Source of the DNA: Bifidobacterium breve
GTDB lineage: Bacteria; Actinomycetota; Actinomycetes; Nanopelagicales; Nanopelagicaceae
NCBI GenBank assembly: GCA_945863115.1
Contig: CAMAYZ010000005.1
Coordinates: forward strand, 1 to 64,000
DNA: 64,000 nucleotides
Direction: 5' to 3'
The translations under genes were made by a program, and so were the position numbers. The notes beneath the pieces were generated by a model, which saw only the letters and a list, made by a program, of their open reading frames with translations, made no database searches and had not been told where the DNA came from. This document shows, piece by piece, positions 33,729-42,154 of the stretch. How positions within the stretch are numbered: the stretch's first letter is position 1; each line of letters begins with the position of its first letter.

Positions 33729-34892
33729 TTGGCCGTTAATACTTCAACAGATCTGGCTGCAATCTATCGGTCAGATTTTAAAGTCTTTGATCATGTTACC
33801 TACATGAATTCCTGCTCTCAAGGTGCAATAGCAGATAGCGTAAAAGGGAGTTTTGAAACATACCTAAAGACTTTAGAACTCAAAGGTTCTGCTTGGGGTG
33901 ATTGGGCTGGGCACCAAGAAAATGTAAGAAATTTGCTTGGAAAATTTTTTAATGTGCCAGCAAATCAAATTGCCGTAACAACTTCAGCATCTGCAGGTGT
34001 TGCTTCTTTAGCTTCGGCTCTGGATTTCACAGGTAAGCGAAACAAAGTAGTAACCACCGACAATGAATTCCCAACAATTGGACAAATTTGGCACGCTCAA
34101 GAAAAACGTGGCGCAAAAGTGATTCACGTTCCTAGTAAGGAAGATTTAACAGTTGATCTTTCTGCGCTTTTGAATGCCATAGATGAAGAGACTTTGATTG
34201 TTTCGGTAACTCATGTCTGTTTCCGCAATGGAACAATGACCGAACTAGAACCAATAATTGAAGCAGCACACAAAGTTGGAGCACTGGTTTTAGTTGATGC
34301 TTATCAAGCGGTTGGCGCAATTCCAATTGATTTATCAAAACTCAAAACAGATTTCTTGGTAGGTGGAGTTTTGAAATACATGTTGGGTGCACCTGGAGTT
34401 GGTTTTATGTTCGCAAGGCCTGAGACAACTAGCCATCTAATCCCAACAGCAACCGGATGGTTTGCAGCGGATAATATTTTTGCGATGGAAATCCATAGCT
34501 ACGATCCAGCGAAAGATGCCCGGAGATTTGAGTCAGGCACTCCTGCAATTCCATCTCTCTACCCTGCAGCCGCGGGACTCGAATACGTTCTTAAGATTGG
34601 GCTAGACAACATCGCCGCATACGTTGCTCCAATCCATGATGAGTTACGCGAAGGCATAACAGAGCTTGGTTATCGAGTCGTTACCCCAAAGGCGCCGCAA
34701 AATCATGCGGCGATGCTTGCTGTTGCGACTTCGGATGAAAATGCACATGTTGCTGCGCTAGAACAAGAAAAAGTTATCGTGTCATCTAGAGATGGAAACG
34801 TAAGAATTTCACCACATTTTTATAATGACCGTGAAGATGTTGCAAAGGTAATTGCAGCATTCGCTAAAACTATGCAATTCGTCCGAAAGTAA
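33729..34892 (+). CDS. Class-V aminotransferase-fold PLP enzyme (isopenicillin-N-epimerase/kynureninase-like)
   Basis: 387 residues from a TTG start chosen because GGAGG lies 7 nt upstream; the overlapping ATG at 33724 is in another frame. VDAYQAVGAIPID holds the cofactor-binding Asp, and GGVLKYMLGAPG the Schiff-base lysine Lys216. The family covers kynureninases, cysteine desulfurases, epimerases and beta-lyases. It lacks kynU-type signatures such as YLDGNSLG, so it is not a second kynureninase by clear evidence. First gene of an operon with two aldo/keto reductases and a RidA domain, which suggests that a PLP-generated enamine/imine is handled downstream. Confidence 0.82.
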   Translation: MAVNTSTDLAAIYRSDFKVFDHVTYMNSCSQGAIADSVKGSFETYLKTLELKGSAWGDWAGHQENVRNLLGKFFNVPANQIAVTTSASAGVASLASALDFTGKRNKVVTTDNEFPTIGQIWHAQEKRGAKVIHVPSKEDLTVDLSALLNAIDEETLIVSVTHVCFRNGTMTELEPIIEAAHKVGALVLVDAYQAVGAIPIDLSKLKTDFLVGGVLKYMLGAPGVGFMFARPETTSHLIPTATGWFAADNIFAMEIHSYDPAKDARRFESGTPAIPSLYPAAAGLEYVLKIGLDNIAAYVAPIHDELREGITELGYRVVTPKAPQNHAAMLAVATSDENAHVAALEQEKVIVSSRDGNVRISPHFYNDREDVAKVIAAFAKTMQFVRK

Positions 34893-34897
34893 CCCTA

Positions 34898-36367
34898 ATG
34901 TCTGCGAAGAAAGTAGAAACCTACAAACTTGCAAAAGGTTTAGAGATTTCAAGAGCCATAACTGGGCTCTGGCAAATTGCTGACATGGAGAAAGATGGAA
35001 ACACCTTAGACCCAGTTCGTACCGCACAATTTATGGCACCTTACGCCGAAGCTGGATTGAATACTTTTGACATGGCTGATCATTATGGCTCTGCTGAAAT
35101 TATTGCTGGAACGTTTAAGAAAAATCAATCAGAAGGCCCTAAGGCGAAACTGCTTACTAAGTGGGTTCCAAAACCTGGTCCTGTAACTCGTGAGCAAGTT
35201 AGAGAAGCTGTTCAAGCCAGACTTGATCGTTTACAAACCAAGAAAGTGGATTTACTTCAATATCACGCATGGAAATTCTCTAATCCATATTGGCTAGATG
35301 CTCTAATTTATTTGCAAGAGTTAAAAGAAGAAGGTTTGATCGGCGCAATTGGAACCACAAACTTTGACACCGCTCATCTTAGGATTGCTAAATCAAGCGG
35401 CGTAGATCTTGTATCTAATCAAATCTCTTATTCATTGGTTGATCGCCGCGGTGGTGGACAAATGGCTGATTTCTGCGCTGAAAATGGAATCGCAATTTTG
35501 GCCTACGGAACTCTATGCGGTGGATTTATTTCTAAGAAGTGGCTCGGCAAATCTGAACCTACTGGCGACGGCTTATCCAACTGGTCGCTTATGAAATACA
35601 AGAGATTTATAGATAGCGCCGGTGGTTGGGGTAAGTTCCAAAATCTCCTAGAAGTATTAAATAAAGTGGGCGAAGAAACAGATCGTTCAATTTCAACTGT
35701 TGCGAGCAAATATCAACTTGGACAGAAGGCGGTTGGTGCTGTAATTATCGGTGCTCGATTGGGTGAAAATGCCCATATTGAAGATGCGCTTTCTCTCTTC
35801 ACTTTTGATTTAACCAAAGAGCAAAGGAAAGAAATTAAGAGCGCAATTAAATTATTGGATCCAATTCCAGGTGATTGTGGTGATGAATACCGAAAGCCAC
35901 CTTATTTAACAGCCTCAGGCGATTTAAGTCATCACTTAGAAGAATTTCCACCCGTCTATAAGTCGATTAAGAATGGGAGCAAAGAGCGGATTGATTCCGG
36001 GACAACTTGGGAGACGCTCGCGGGATATTCCAGAGCGGTCCGAATTGGTGATCGCGTTCTAGTTTCCGGAACTACAGCAACACATGGCGAACTTGCAATT
36101 GGTCACAATGATCCAGCAGCGCAAGCTCATTTCATTATCGATAAAATTGAGGCTTCTCTTGAATCTCTTGGTGCAAAACTTTCAGATGTTGTACGAACAA
36201 GAGTGTTTGTAAACAACATGTCGGATTGGGAAGCAATTTCTCGAGCCCATGGTGAGCGTTTTGCCGACATTCGCCCCGCCAACACAATGTTTATCGCAAA
36301 ACTTATCGGAGATGAATACTTGGCCGAGATTGAAGCAGAAGCGGTTATTCAATTGGTTGCTGAATAA
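34898..36367 (+). CDS. Aldo/keto reductase fused to a RidA-like domain
   Basis: 489 residues. 1 to about 340: aldo/keto reductase barrel (GLWQIADMEKDG, DMADHYGSAE with the catalytic Tyr, LLQYHAWK, VSNQISYS-type strand, GAVIIGAR). About 365-489: RidA/YjgF domain (VLVSGTTATHGELAIGH, VVRTRVFVNNMSDWEAI, EIEAEAVIQL). In the RidA part the position of the catalytic arginine (ARL in E. coli) is AKL here, so the deaminase activity is doubtful or altered. The fusion suggests a reductase that receives a keto product directly from an imine-handling domain, or a binding role. It overlaps the next gene by 1 nt. Confidence 0.85.
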   Translation: MSAKKVETYKLAKGLEISRAITGLWQIADMEKDGNTLDPVRTAQFMAPYAEAGLNTFDMADHYGSAEIIAGTFKKNQSEGPKAKLLTKWVPKPGPVTREQVREAVQARLDRLQTKKVDLLQYHAWKFSNPYWLDALIYLQELKEEGLIGAIGTTNFDTAHLRIAKSSGVDLVSNQISYSLVDRRGGGQMADFCAENGIAILAYGTLCGGFISKKWLGKSEPTGDGLSNWSLMKYKRFIDSAGGWGKFQNLLEVLNKVGEETDRSISTVASKYQLGQKAVGAVIIGARLGENAHIEDALSLFTFDLTKEQRKEIKSAIKLLDPIPGDCGDEYRKPPYLTASGDLSHHLEEFPPVYKSIKNGSKERIDSGTTWETLAGYSRAVRIGDRVLVSGTTATHGELAIGHNDPAAQAHFIIDKIEASLESLGAKLSDVVRTRVFVNNMSDWEAISRAHGERFADIRPANTMFIAKLIGDEYLAEIEAEAVIQLVAE

Positions 36368-37407
36368 TGCAAAAGCGTGAATTAGTTCCTGGTTACTCGA
36401 TATCACCTGTAATAAAAGGTGGTTGGCAACTAAGTTCTGGTCACTCGTTGAATCAAAAGATTGAAGACCAACGAGCAATTAATGACACAACTGCCTTCAT
36501 TGAAGCAGGAATTACTACTTTAGATTTTGGTGATATCTATACCGGGGTTGAAGAGCTCATCGGAAAATCAATTGCAAAACTGCGAGAAACGCATGGAGAT
36601 TCTGCCCGCGATTTAGTTCAGTTGCATACCAAGTATGTTCCTAACGAAAAATTCTTAGATAACTTTGATCGCTCGGATGTAAAAACGATTGTAGATCGCT
36701 CGCTTGCCCGACTTGGAGTAGAACAAGTTGATTTAGTTCAGTTCCATTGGTGGAAATATGAAGCGAAGTCATACCTGGCTGCAATGGAAGAACTTTTTAA
36801 GTTAAAGAGCGCAGGAAAGATTCGACATATCGGTGTCACAAACTTTGATGTCGAACGCTTAAGTGAAATGGTTGATGCTGGGCTCAAGCCTGCGAGCATC
36901 CAGATTCAATACTCAATGATTGATACCCGAGCTGAAGCTGAAATGTCTCAATATTGCTTAGACAATGGCATCGGAATTCTCTGCTACGGAACCGTCGCTG
37001 GTGGTTTCTTCTCGGAACGATTCCTAGGAGCTAACGAACCAACTCAAGTAGATACTAGGTCAAGTATTAAGTATCAGTTAATCATTAAAGAATTCGGTGG
37101 TTGGGCGTTATTCCAAGAGCTGCTTAAAACGTTAAATGTAATTGCAAAGTCACATAACACCGATATTGGAACAATTGCTTCGGCTTATATTGTGAATCGA
37201 CCAGGTGTTGCGGCAGTTATTGTCGGTGCTCGAAATCTCTCGCATTTAGAATCTAACTTAATGATTCCAACAATTAAATTTACTGAATCAGAACTTGGCG
37301 CAATTGCTGAAGTTCTTGGCCGAAGCAAGGGGCCAAAGGGTCCGGTTTATTACTTAGAGCGCTATAACGATGAACATCGCAACATCATGCATACCAACAA
37401 TAATTAA
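36367..37407 (+). CDS. Aldo/keto reductase
   Basis: 346 residues, homologous to the reductase half of the preceding gene (GGWQLSSGHSLNQ, LDFGDIYTGVEE with the catalytic Tyr, LVQFHWWKYE, SIQIQYSMIDTRAE, VIVGARNLSHLESN). Translationally coupled to it by a one-base overlap (TAATG). The pair probably arose by duplication and may act as a two-component reductase. It ends with a 4-nt TTAA overlap with the convergent TIGR04076 gene. NADPH specificity is expected from the family; substrate unknown. Confidence 0.85.
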   Translation: MQKRELVPGYSISPVIKGGWQLSSGHSLNQKIEDQRAINDTTAFIEAGITTLDFGDIYTGVEELIGKSIAKLRETHGDSARDLVQLHTKYVPNEKFLDNFDRSDVKTIVDRSLARLGVEQVDLVQFHWWKYEAKSYLAAMEELFKLKSAGKIRHIGVTNFDVERLSEMVDAGLKPASIQIQYSMIDTRAEAEMSQYCLDNGIGILCYGTVAGGFFSERFLGANEPTQVDTRSSIKYQLIIKEFGGWALFQELLKTLNVIAKSHNTDIGTIASAYIVNRPGVAAVIVGARNLSHLESNLMIPTIKFTESELGAIAEVLGRSKGPKGPVYYLERYNDEHRNIMHTNNN

Positions 37408-37709
37408 GTTAAGTCCTGCGCATTTAGATTTACGGTTCGAATTCGATCAATCTTCATAATCAATTTCTCTTCTGGATCTGGACAAGCGACAAGCGAATCT
37501 TGTTCTAACCAATCATCAGATGCCATCTTCCGCTGTTTTGCTGGAAGCAAAGGCAGGATTGATGCAATCGCATACATGCAGAAATGTTTTCCTTCAGGAA
37601 TTCTTAGCTCTGCGCTATTGGTAACTTCGAAATAATCTCCTGGCTTTAAGCCACAGACTGAGCGTCCACCGATGCTATCGACGGTAACTCTAAGATCAAA
37701 GATTTCCAT
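37404..37709 (-). CDS. TIGR04076-family small protein
   Basis: 101 residues from the ATG at 37709 (MEIFDLRVTV), a start supported by TATTCT 6 nt upstream. CGLKPGDYFEV, GKHFCMYAIASILPLLPAKQR and ACPDPEEK resemble the TIGR04076 family, which has no assigned function. The conserved cysteines in CGLKPG, FCMYA and ACPDP may bind metal or be redox active. It is convergent with, and overlaps, the aldo/keto reductase operon. Confidence 0.7.
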   Translation of the reverse strand: MEIFDLRVTVDSIGGRSVCGLKPGDYFEVTNSAELRIPEGKHFCMYAIASILPLLPAKQRKMASDDWLEQDSLVACPDPEEKLIMKIDRIRTVNLNAQDLT

Positions 37710-37715
37710 GCCTAG

Positions 37716-37721
37716 AGAATA
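37716..37721 (-). promoter_or_regulatory. Leaderless -10 box (TATTCT) of the TIGR04076 gene
   Basis: TANNNT hexamer on the minus strand ending 6 nt before the ATG at 37709. Confidence 0.5.
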
Positions 37722-37756
37722 CGGCACAACGCATGGTTGTAAACGTTCAATTAACT

Positions 37757-38887
37757 TTAATTTGAGACTGCTGAACCTAAAGTTACGTTAAATGTCTTGG
37801 AACCACCGGTTGGCATTGTGGCCACAATTGTCACCTTGTCACCAGGAGCAAATGAACGAATCCGAACAATTGCAGATACTTGATCTGTTATTCGAACGCC
37901 ATTTATTGATGTGATTATTGCACCTACTGGAATTCCAGCTTTTTGTGCAGCTTCATTAGGGGAAAGACTAGAGATCTTTGCTCCCTTACCTGGCGTAAAA
38001 CTTCTATCAAAGAAGACTCCAAGAACAGGTCTGGTTGCTTTTCCGGTATCAATAATTTCATTCATTACGCGAAGCGCTTGATTCATAGGAATTGCAAAGC
38101 CAAGTCCGATTGAACCGCTCTGCCCAGTTGTTGACCCAAGAGTTGCAACCGCAGTATTAATTCCAATCATTCGTCCCAAAGAATCAGTTAGTGGGCCACC
38201 AGAATTACCAGGATTGATAGATGCATCTGTTTGAATTGCATCTACATAGGATTCTGCCGAATTAACTCCATCTCCGGTTACAACTGGGCGATTTAATGAG
38301 GAGACAATTCCGCTAGTAACTGTGCGATCAAGACCAAGTGGTGAACCAAAGGCAATTACTTGATCGCCAATCTTTAATTGACTTGAATCACCAAGTTCAA
38401 TAGTTGGAACATTGCTCTTTGTAATCCGCAGAACCGCTAAATCATAATTTGGATCTCTACCAACAATGGTCGCGGTCAATTGATCTCCATTATTTAATCC
38501 AACTGTGATAACCCCAGCACCACCAACTGCATCTTCAATAACGTGGTTATTGGTAACTACATAACTAAAAGTTGATGATGTTTTAAAAATTGAACCTGAG
38601 CCACTACCGCCGCCGGTTGGTGTTGTGACATTAATCGTTACAACACTTGGTGAAACTTTATTTACTATCGAATTAAGACTTCCAGCTACTGAACTTAGTG
38701 CGCCTAAAGTGACGCCAGTTCTATTTGCTGGACAGGTGTTATTTACAGCCGCATAAATAGCCTGGGTCTTCTTATCAACACAGGCGTTTACAACAGAGGT
38801 GCTAAAAACTCCGGCGGCGGTAGCAATCCCGCCAGCTGTTGTTATTCCAAGGACAAATCCGGCGATTACTTTTGTTGAGGTGCGCAT
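37757..38887 (-). CDS. HtrA/DegP-like secreted or membrane-anchored serine protease (S1C)
   Basis: 376 residues: an N-terminal signal/anchor helix (about 6-28), a small Cys-containing module (ACVDKKTQAIYAAV to CPANRTG, about 36-58), a trypsin-like domain with His115 (NNHVIED), Asp149 (NYDLAVL) and Ser229 (NPGNSGGPL), and one PDZ domain (about 285-372). This is the architecture of actinobacterial HtrA proteases acting on misfolded envelope proteins. The small two-cysteine module resembles repeats seen in surface proteins of actinobacteria. Start supported by TAAGGT 6 nt upstream. Confidence 0.92.
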   Translation of the reverse strand: MRTSTKVIAGFVLGITTAGGIATAAGVFSTSVVNACVDKKTQAIYAAVNNTCPANRTGVTLGALSSVAGSLNSIVNKVSPSVVTINVTTPTGGGSGSGSIFKTSSTFSYVVTNNHVIEDAVGGAGVITVGLNNGDQLTATIVGRDPNYDLAVLRITKSNVPTIELGDSSQLKIGDQVIAFGSPLGLDRTVTSGIVSSLNRPVVTGDGVNSAESYVDAIQTDASINPGNSGGPLTDSLGRMIGINTAVATLGSTTGQSGSIGLGFAIPMNQALRVMNEIIDTGKATRPVLGVFFDRSFTPGKGAKISSLSPNEAAQKAGIPVGAIITSINGVRITDQVSAIVRIRSFAPGDKVTIVATMPTGGSKTFNVTLGSAVSN

Positions 38888-38893
38888 GGGAAA

Positions 38894-38899
38894 ACCTTA
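38894..38899 (-). promoter_or_regulatory. Leaderless -10 box (TAAGGT) of the HtrA-like gene
   Basis: TANNNT hexamer on the minus strand ending 6 nt before the ATG at 38887. Confidence 0.55.
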
Positions 38900-38951
38900 C
38901 TTTCTCTTCACTTAACGATTAGGGCAAAAAGCGTTAAAAATTTCTGTGAAT

Positions 38952-40178
38952 TTACTCTGCAACCTTCTCCTCGGAAATCTGCATATTTCGCATTACCGGG
39001 GTTGCCAGCATTGCGACTATTAGGACTGCGGTAAATATTGCGAAAAAATGCAGGGTGTCTGAAATCCCGATTGCCATTGATAGTGGGCCTGCGATTGCTA
39101 ACCCAACTGGACGTAACAACATTGTTCCCATTGCGTCAAAAGAAGAAACTCTAGATAGCGCTTCGCGTGGGACTTCTCTGGCCATCGCCGTCGACCAAAT
39201 TGTTATCCATAAATCAAGTGTTATTCCCCAAAGCAACGCACAAAAGGCAATAAACCAGATCGATTGTGGTTTTGCCATAGACCACATGTATAACGAAATT
39301 GAAAAACTTATGAGGAGCAGAAAGCGAAGCGGGTATTTAAGTTTTATTTTGAGCCCAATAATTGATCCTAGTAATAAACCTATGCCTTCAGCGGTCAGAA
39401 CCAAAGACCAGGATTTTGCACCATTAAATTCTTTAAGCGCAATCAATGGTCCTAAAATATTTTCGCCTGCAGCCCAAGCAAGAATAATAAATGAAAACCC
39501 AAATACACCAATTACAATCCAACGGAATGAAATAAATATTTTCCAGCCATGAACTAAATCATCAAGCATCGTGTTCTCGGTTTGCGCACTTGCAGGAGAG
39601 ACGTGTCTAAAAGTTAACAAGACGATGCCGCCGATAGTAAAAGTTGCGGCATCAATTGCTAGCGCCCAAGTTGGACCCCAACCAGCCACAATGATTCCGC
39701 CGACTGCTGCACCTAAAATTATCGCGCCATTGGAGAAGAAATTATTTACTGAATTGGTTCCCTGAAGATGTTCATCAGGAACAAGTGCTGGTAGCACACC
39801 TGACATTGCAGGCCAGAAGATTCCCCACATCAATCCAAAGTTAATATTTACAAGAAGTAAAACAATTAGTGGGACTTCTCCAGTCGCAAAAAAGGCTACC
39901 TGGACAAAGAGCCCAGCAGACGCCATTAAATCAGCGAAAGCAACTGCTTTAACTCGGCCAAATTTATCAGCCAAGACACCGCCGAATGGACTCATGATAA
40001 GCATCGCAACGGTTGTTGATCCTAGAACTAGGCCAAGCATATTTGCATCACCATTTGGAAGATTCAGGATTCCAAAGGCCAGAGCGATTGGTGACATTCC
40101 ATTTCCGAAGTTGCTTATAAAGCGAGCAAAATAGAATCGCTTAATATAAGGAAATTGAAACGGTTCTTTGAAATTCAC
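38952..40178 (-). CDS. MFS transporter (efflux/macrolide-type)
   Basis: 408 residues with about twelve membrane segments. FGGVLADKFGRVKAVA is the loop 2-3 motif of the major facilitator superfamily, and the GLMWGIFWPAMSGVLPALV and LRPVGLAIAGPL segments resemble the MefA/TetA-like efflux group. GTG start at 40178 with TATCAT 6 nt upstream. That promoter box lies inside the 3' end of the neighbouring peptidase gene. The substrate cannot be told. Confidence 0.85.
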   Translation of the reverse strand: MNFKEPFQFPYIKRFYFARFISNFGNGMSPIALAFGILNLPNGDANMLGLVLGSTTVAMLIMSPFGGVLADKFGRVKAVAFADLMASAGLFVQVAFFATGEVPLIVLLLVNINFGLMWGIFWPAMSGVLPALVPDEHLQGTNSVNNFFSNGAIILGAAVGGIIVAGWGPTWALAIDAATFTIGGIVLLTFRHVSPASAQTENTMLDDLVHGWKIFISFRWIVIGVFGFSFIILAWAAGENILGPLIALKEFNGAKSWSLVLTAEGIGLLLGSIIGLKIKLKYPLRFLLLISFSISLYMWSMAKPQSIWFIAFCALLWGITLDLWITIWSTAMAREVPREALSRVSSFDAMGTMLLRPVGLAIAGPLSMAIGISDTLHFFAIFTAVLIVAMLATPVMRNMQISEEKVAE

Positions 40179-40182
40179 TTAG

Positions 40183-40932
40183 TTATGATACTTGCAGTTT
40201 TACTAATTCTCCGCGTTCGAATCTCGCCGATGGAGCACCACTTAAAATATGAACACTAGCTTCACCATAAACCTGCCAAGTATTTTCAGAAAGTGATGTG
40301 CGGGCATCAAGGCCAGTAACTAAAGCAGTATCTTCATCAATGCCGATTATTAGCGTTCCCTCTGGCGCTTTCATTACAATCTTTGCGGCGCTATCTGGAA
40401 TCCAACCAAAAAATTTGTTGTAATGCGGAATCGGGCGCAAATGCGGAATCACATTGAGCCCATGAATTCCTTCTGTTTTCATTCGAAAGAAATTAGGAAC
40501 ATCGCCACTTAGCGCCATAGCACCAGCGCTGCAACCAGCAAGTGCGGCACCGGCCAACCAATTCTTTTTGATTTCTTCCCAGAGAGGTGTCTCGCGCAAC
40601 GAGTTAGCCAAATAACCAGGATCGCCGCCGGAAAAATAAATGAGTGCCGCATCTTTAATACGTGAAATGTATTCAGGATTAAAAGCATCTTCACGGCTAA
40701 AAATTGGTAAGAAATCTTGAACAGTTCCTATTCGGCGGGCCTGTTCCGCTCCACGCATTTTCCAAAACTGCAATCGCTCGTGACTCTCCTCGCCTGCAGC
40801 TGTTGGAATTTGTAGGAATCTATTTGGTTTCCCATTAGAAATTCCGGAATTTATTAGCGCGCTCTCAAGGTCTTGCATTACAGGCAGATACTCACCAGAT
40901 CCAACTAAAGCGAGTGCGCCGGCTTCCTTCAT
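40183..40932 (-). CDS. Peptidase S51 / cyanophycinase-like protein
   Basis: 249 residues of the class-I-glutamine-amidotransferase-like S51 family. ALVGSGEYLP at the N-terminus, YFSGGDPGYLANSLRE, and the nucleophile elbow AGCSAGAMAL with Ser135. Cyanophycinases and alpha-aspartyl dipeptidases share this fold. No cyanophycin synthetase is nearby, so the substrate is open. It lies 4 nt upstream of the MFS gene. Confidence 0.8.
   Translation of the reverse strand: MKEAGALALVGSGEYLPVMQDLESALINSGISNGKPNRFLQIPTAAGEESHERLQFWKMRGAEQARRIGTVQDFLPIFSREDAFNPEYISRIKDAALIYFSGGDPGYLANSLRETPLWEEIKKNWLAGAALAGCSAGAMALSGDVPNFFRMKTEGIHGLNVIPHLRPIPHYNKFFGWIPDSAAKIVMKAPEGTLIIGIDEDTALVTGLDARTSLSENTWQVYGEASVHILSGAPSARFERGELVKLQVS
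40185..40190 (-). promoter_or_regulatory. Leaderless -10 box (TATCAT) of the MFS gene
   Basis: TANNNT hexamer on the minus strand ending 6 nt before the GTG at 40178. It overlaps the last codons of the upstream gene. Confidence 0.45.
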
Positions 40933-40985
40933 ATACTTTCTTTCATATGGTTACTTTAACGTCCGTGATTCAATTTCTTATTAGG

Positions 40986-40991
40986 TAAGAT
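40986..40991 (+). promoter_or_regulatory. Leaderless -10 box (TAAGAT) of the LCP gene
   Basis: TANNNT hexamer ending 7 nt before the ATG at 40999; the region 17 nt upstream shows no recognisable -35. Confidence 0.55.
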
Positions 40992-40998
40992 ACTCGTT

Positions 40999-42138
40999 AT
41001 GCGTAAATGGGCCAGAAAAATTGCAGTGGCCCTGTCGATAGCCGTCGTCATAACTTCTGGTGGATTTAACTTCTTTAGCAAAGCGGCATCCAGTGCGATT
41101 CCGAGATCGAAGGCGCTTCAAGGTGCGCCGCAGTCAAAGAACGGTGATACAAATATTTTGTTGATTGGTCTTGATAGCCGTAGAGATAATGAAGGTAATC
41201 CAATACCGAAAGAAATTTCAAAACTTCTGCATGTCGGACCTGCGAGCATAGGTGGCTATAACACCAACACTTTGATCTTGATTCATATTCCTGCTAACGG
41301 AAAAAAAGCGGTTGCAGTGTCAATTCCCCGCGACAACTATGTAAACGTTCCCGGATATGGAATGAAAAAGATTAAGGAAGCTTATAGTTACGCAAAATAT
41401 GCAGAAGATTCCAAACTCTATAAAGAAGGTGTTAAGCAACCGTTGCGCGAACGACTTTCTCGAGATGCTGGGCGGGTTGCGACACTTGCAACCGTCTCAC
41501 AATTCTTAGATGTTCCGATTGATCACTTCGCTGAAGTTAACATGATTGGTTTTTATGATTTAGCAAATGCACTTGGTGGTATTCAAGTTTGTTTGAACAA
41601 GGCAGTCAATGACACCCAGTATTCTGGTGCGGTATTCCCGGCCGGCTTACAAACCATTTCTGGTGCAGATGCTCTTAAGTTTGTTCGCCAACGTCATGGG
41701 CTTCCTAATGGCGACTTAGATCGTACGCATCGCCAACAAGCTTTTATCGCTGGCGTGATTACAAAGTTTAGGACTCAAGGAATTTTTGGTGACATTGGAA
41801 AGATATCTGGTCTGCTAGATGTCGCCAAGAAAGATGTTGTTATTGATTCCGGATTTGATGTTATTGGATTCTTGCCACAGGCCAAGGCGCTTACTGGTGG
41901 CAATATAAAGTTCCACACACTTCCTATTGAGGGTTATGTAATGCGCAACAGCCAAAGTGTGAATCTGGTTGATGAAGTAAAGATTCGTAAAGTTGTGCAG
42001 GATCTCTTTAATCCAAAGCCAAAACCAAAAGATCCGAAGGCTTCTCCTTCTCCTTCGCCTAAGCCAACAAAGATAAATTACGCTAACTTGGCAAGTGGAA
42101 AAGCTGTTGATGGCAGCAAAATTCCTTGTGTTAACTAA
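40999..42138 (+). CDS. LytR-CpsA-Psr (LCP) family protein
   Basis: 379 residues: a short cytoplasmic Lys/Arg-rich start, one membrane helix (about 10-27), and an extracellular LCP domain (NILLIGLDSRRD, SIPRDNYVNVPGYG, KIKEAYSYAK, DALKFVRQRHGLPNGDLDRTHRQQ). The conserved Arg and Asp residues of LCP phosphotransferases are present. Such enzymes attach polymers (arabinogalactan or teichoic-type) to peptidoglycan from lipid-linked donors. The C-terminus is a Pro/Lys/Ser-rich tail (PKPKPKDPKASPSPSP). Confidence 0.92.
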   Translation: MRKWARKIAVALSIAVVITSGGFNFFSKAASSAIPRSKALQGAPQSKNGDTNILLIGLDSRRDNEGNPIPKEISKLLHVGPASIGGYNTNTLILIHIPANGKKAVAVSIPRDNYVNVPGYGMKKIKEAYSYAKYAEDSKLYKEGVKQPLRERLSRDAGRVATLATVSQFLDVPIDHFAEVNMIGFYDLANALGGIQVCLNKAVNDTQYSGAVFPAGLQTISGADALKFVRQRHGLPNGDLDRTHRQQAFIAGVITKFRTQGIFGDIGKISGLLDVAKKDVVIDSGFDVIGFLPQAKALTGGNIKFHTLPIEGYVMRNSQSVNLVDEVKIRKVVQDLFNPKPKPKDPKASPSPSPKPTKINYANLASGKAVDGSKIPCVN

Positions 42139-42154
42139 GTAGAACTGAGGCTAA

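Noticed and set aside
33729-34892. Second kynureninase
   Set aside because: Class-V PLP fold but without the kynureninase N-terminal and PLP-loop signatures; substrate left open.
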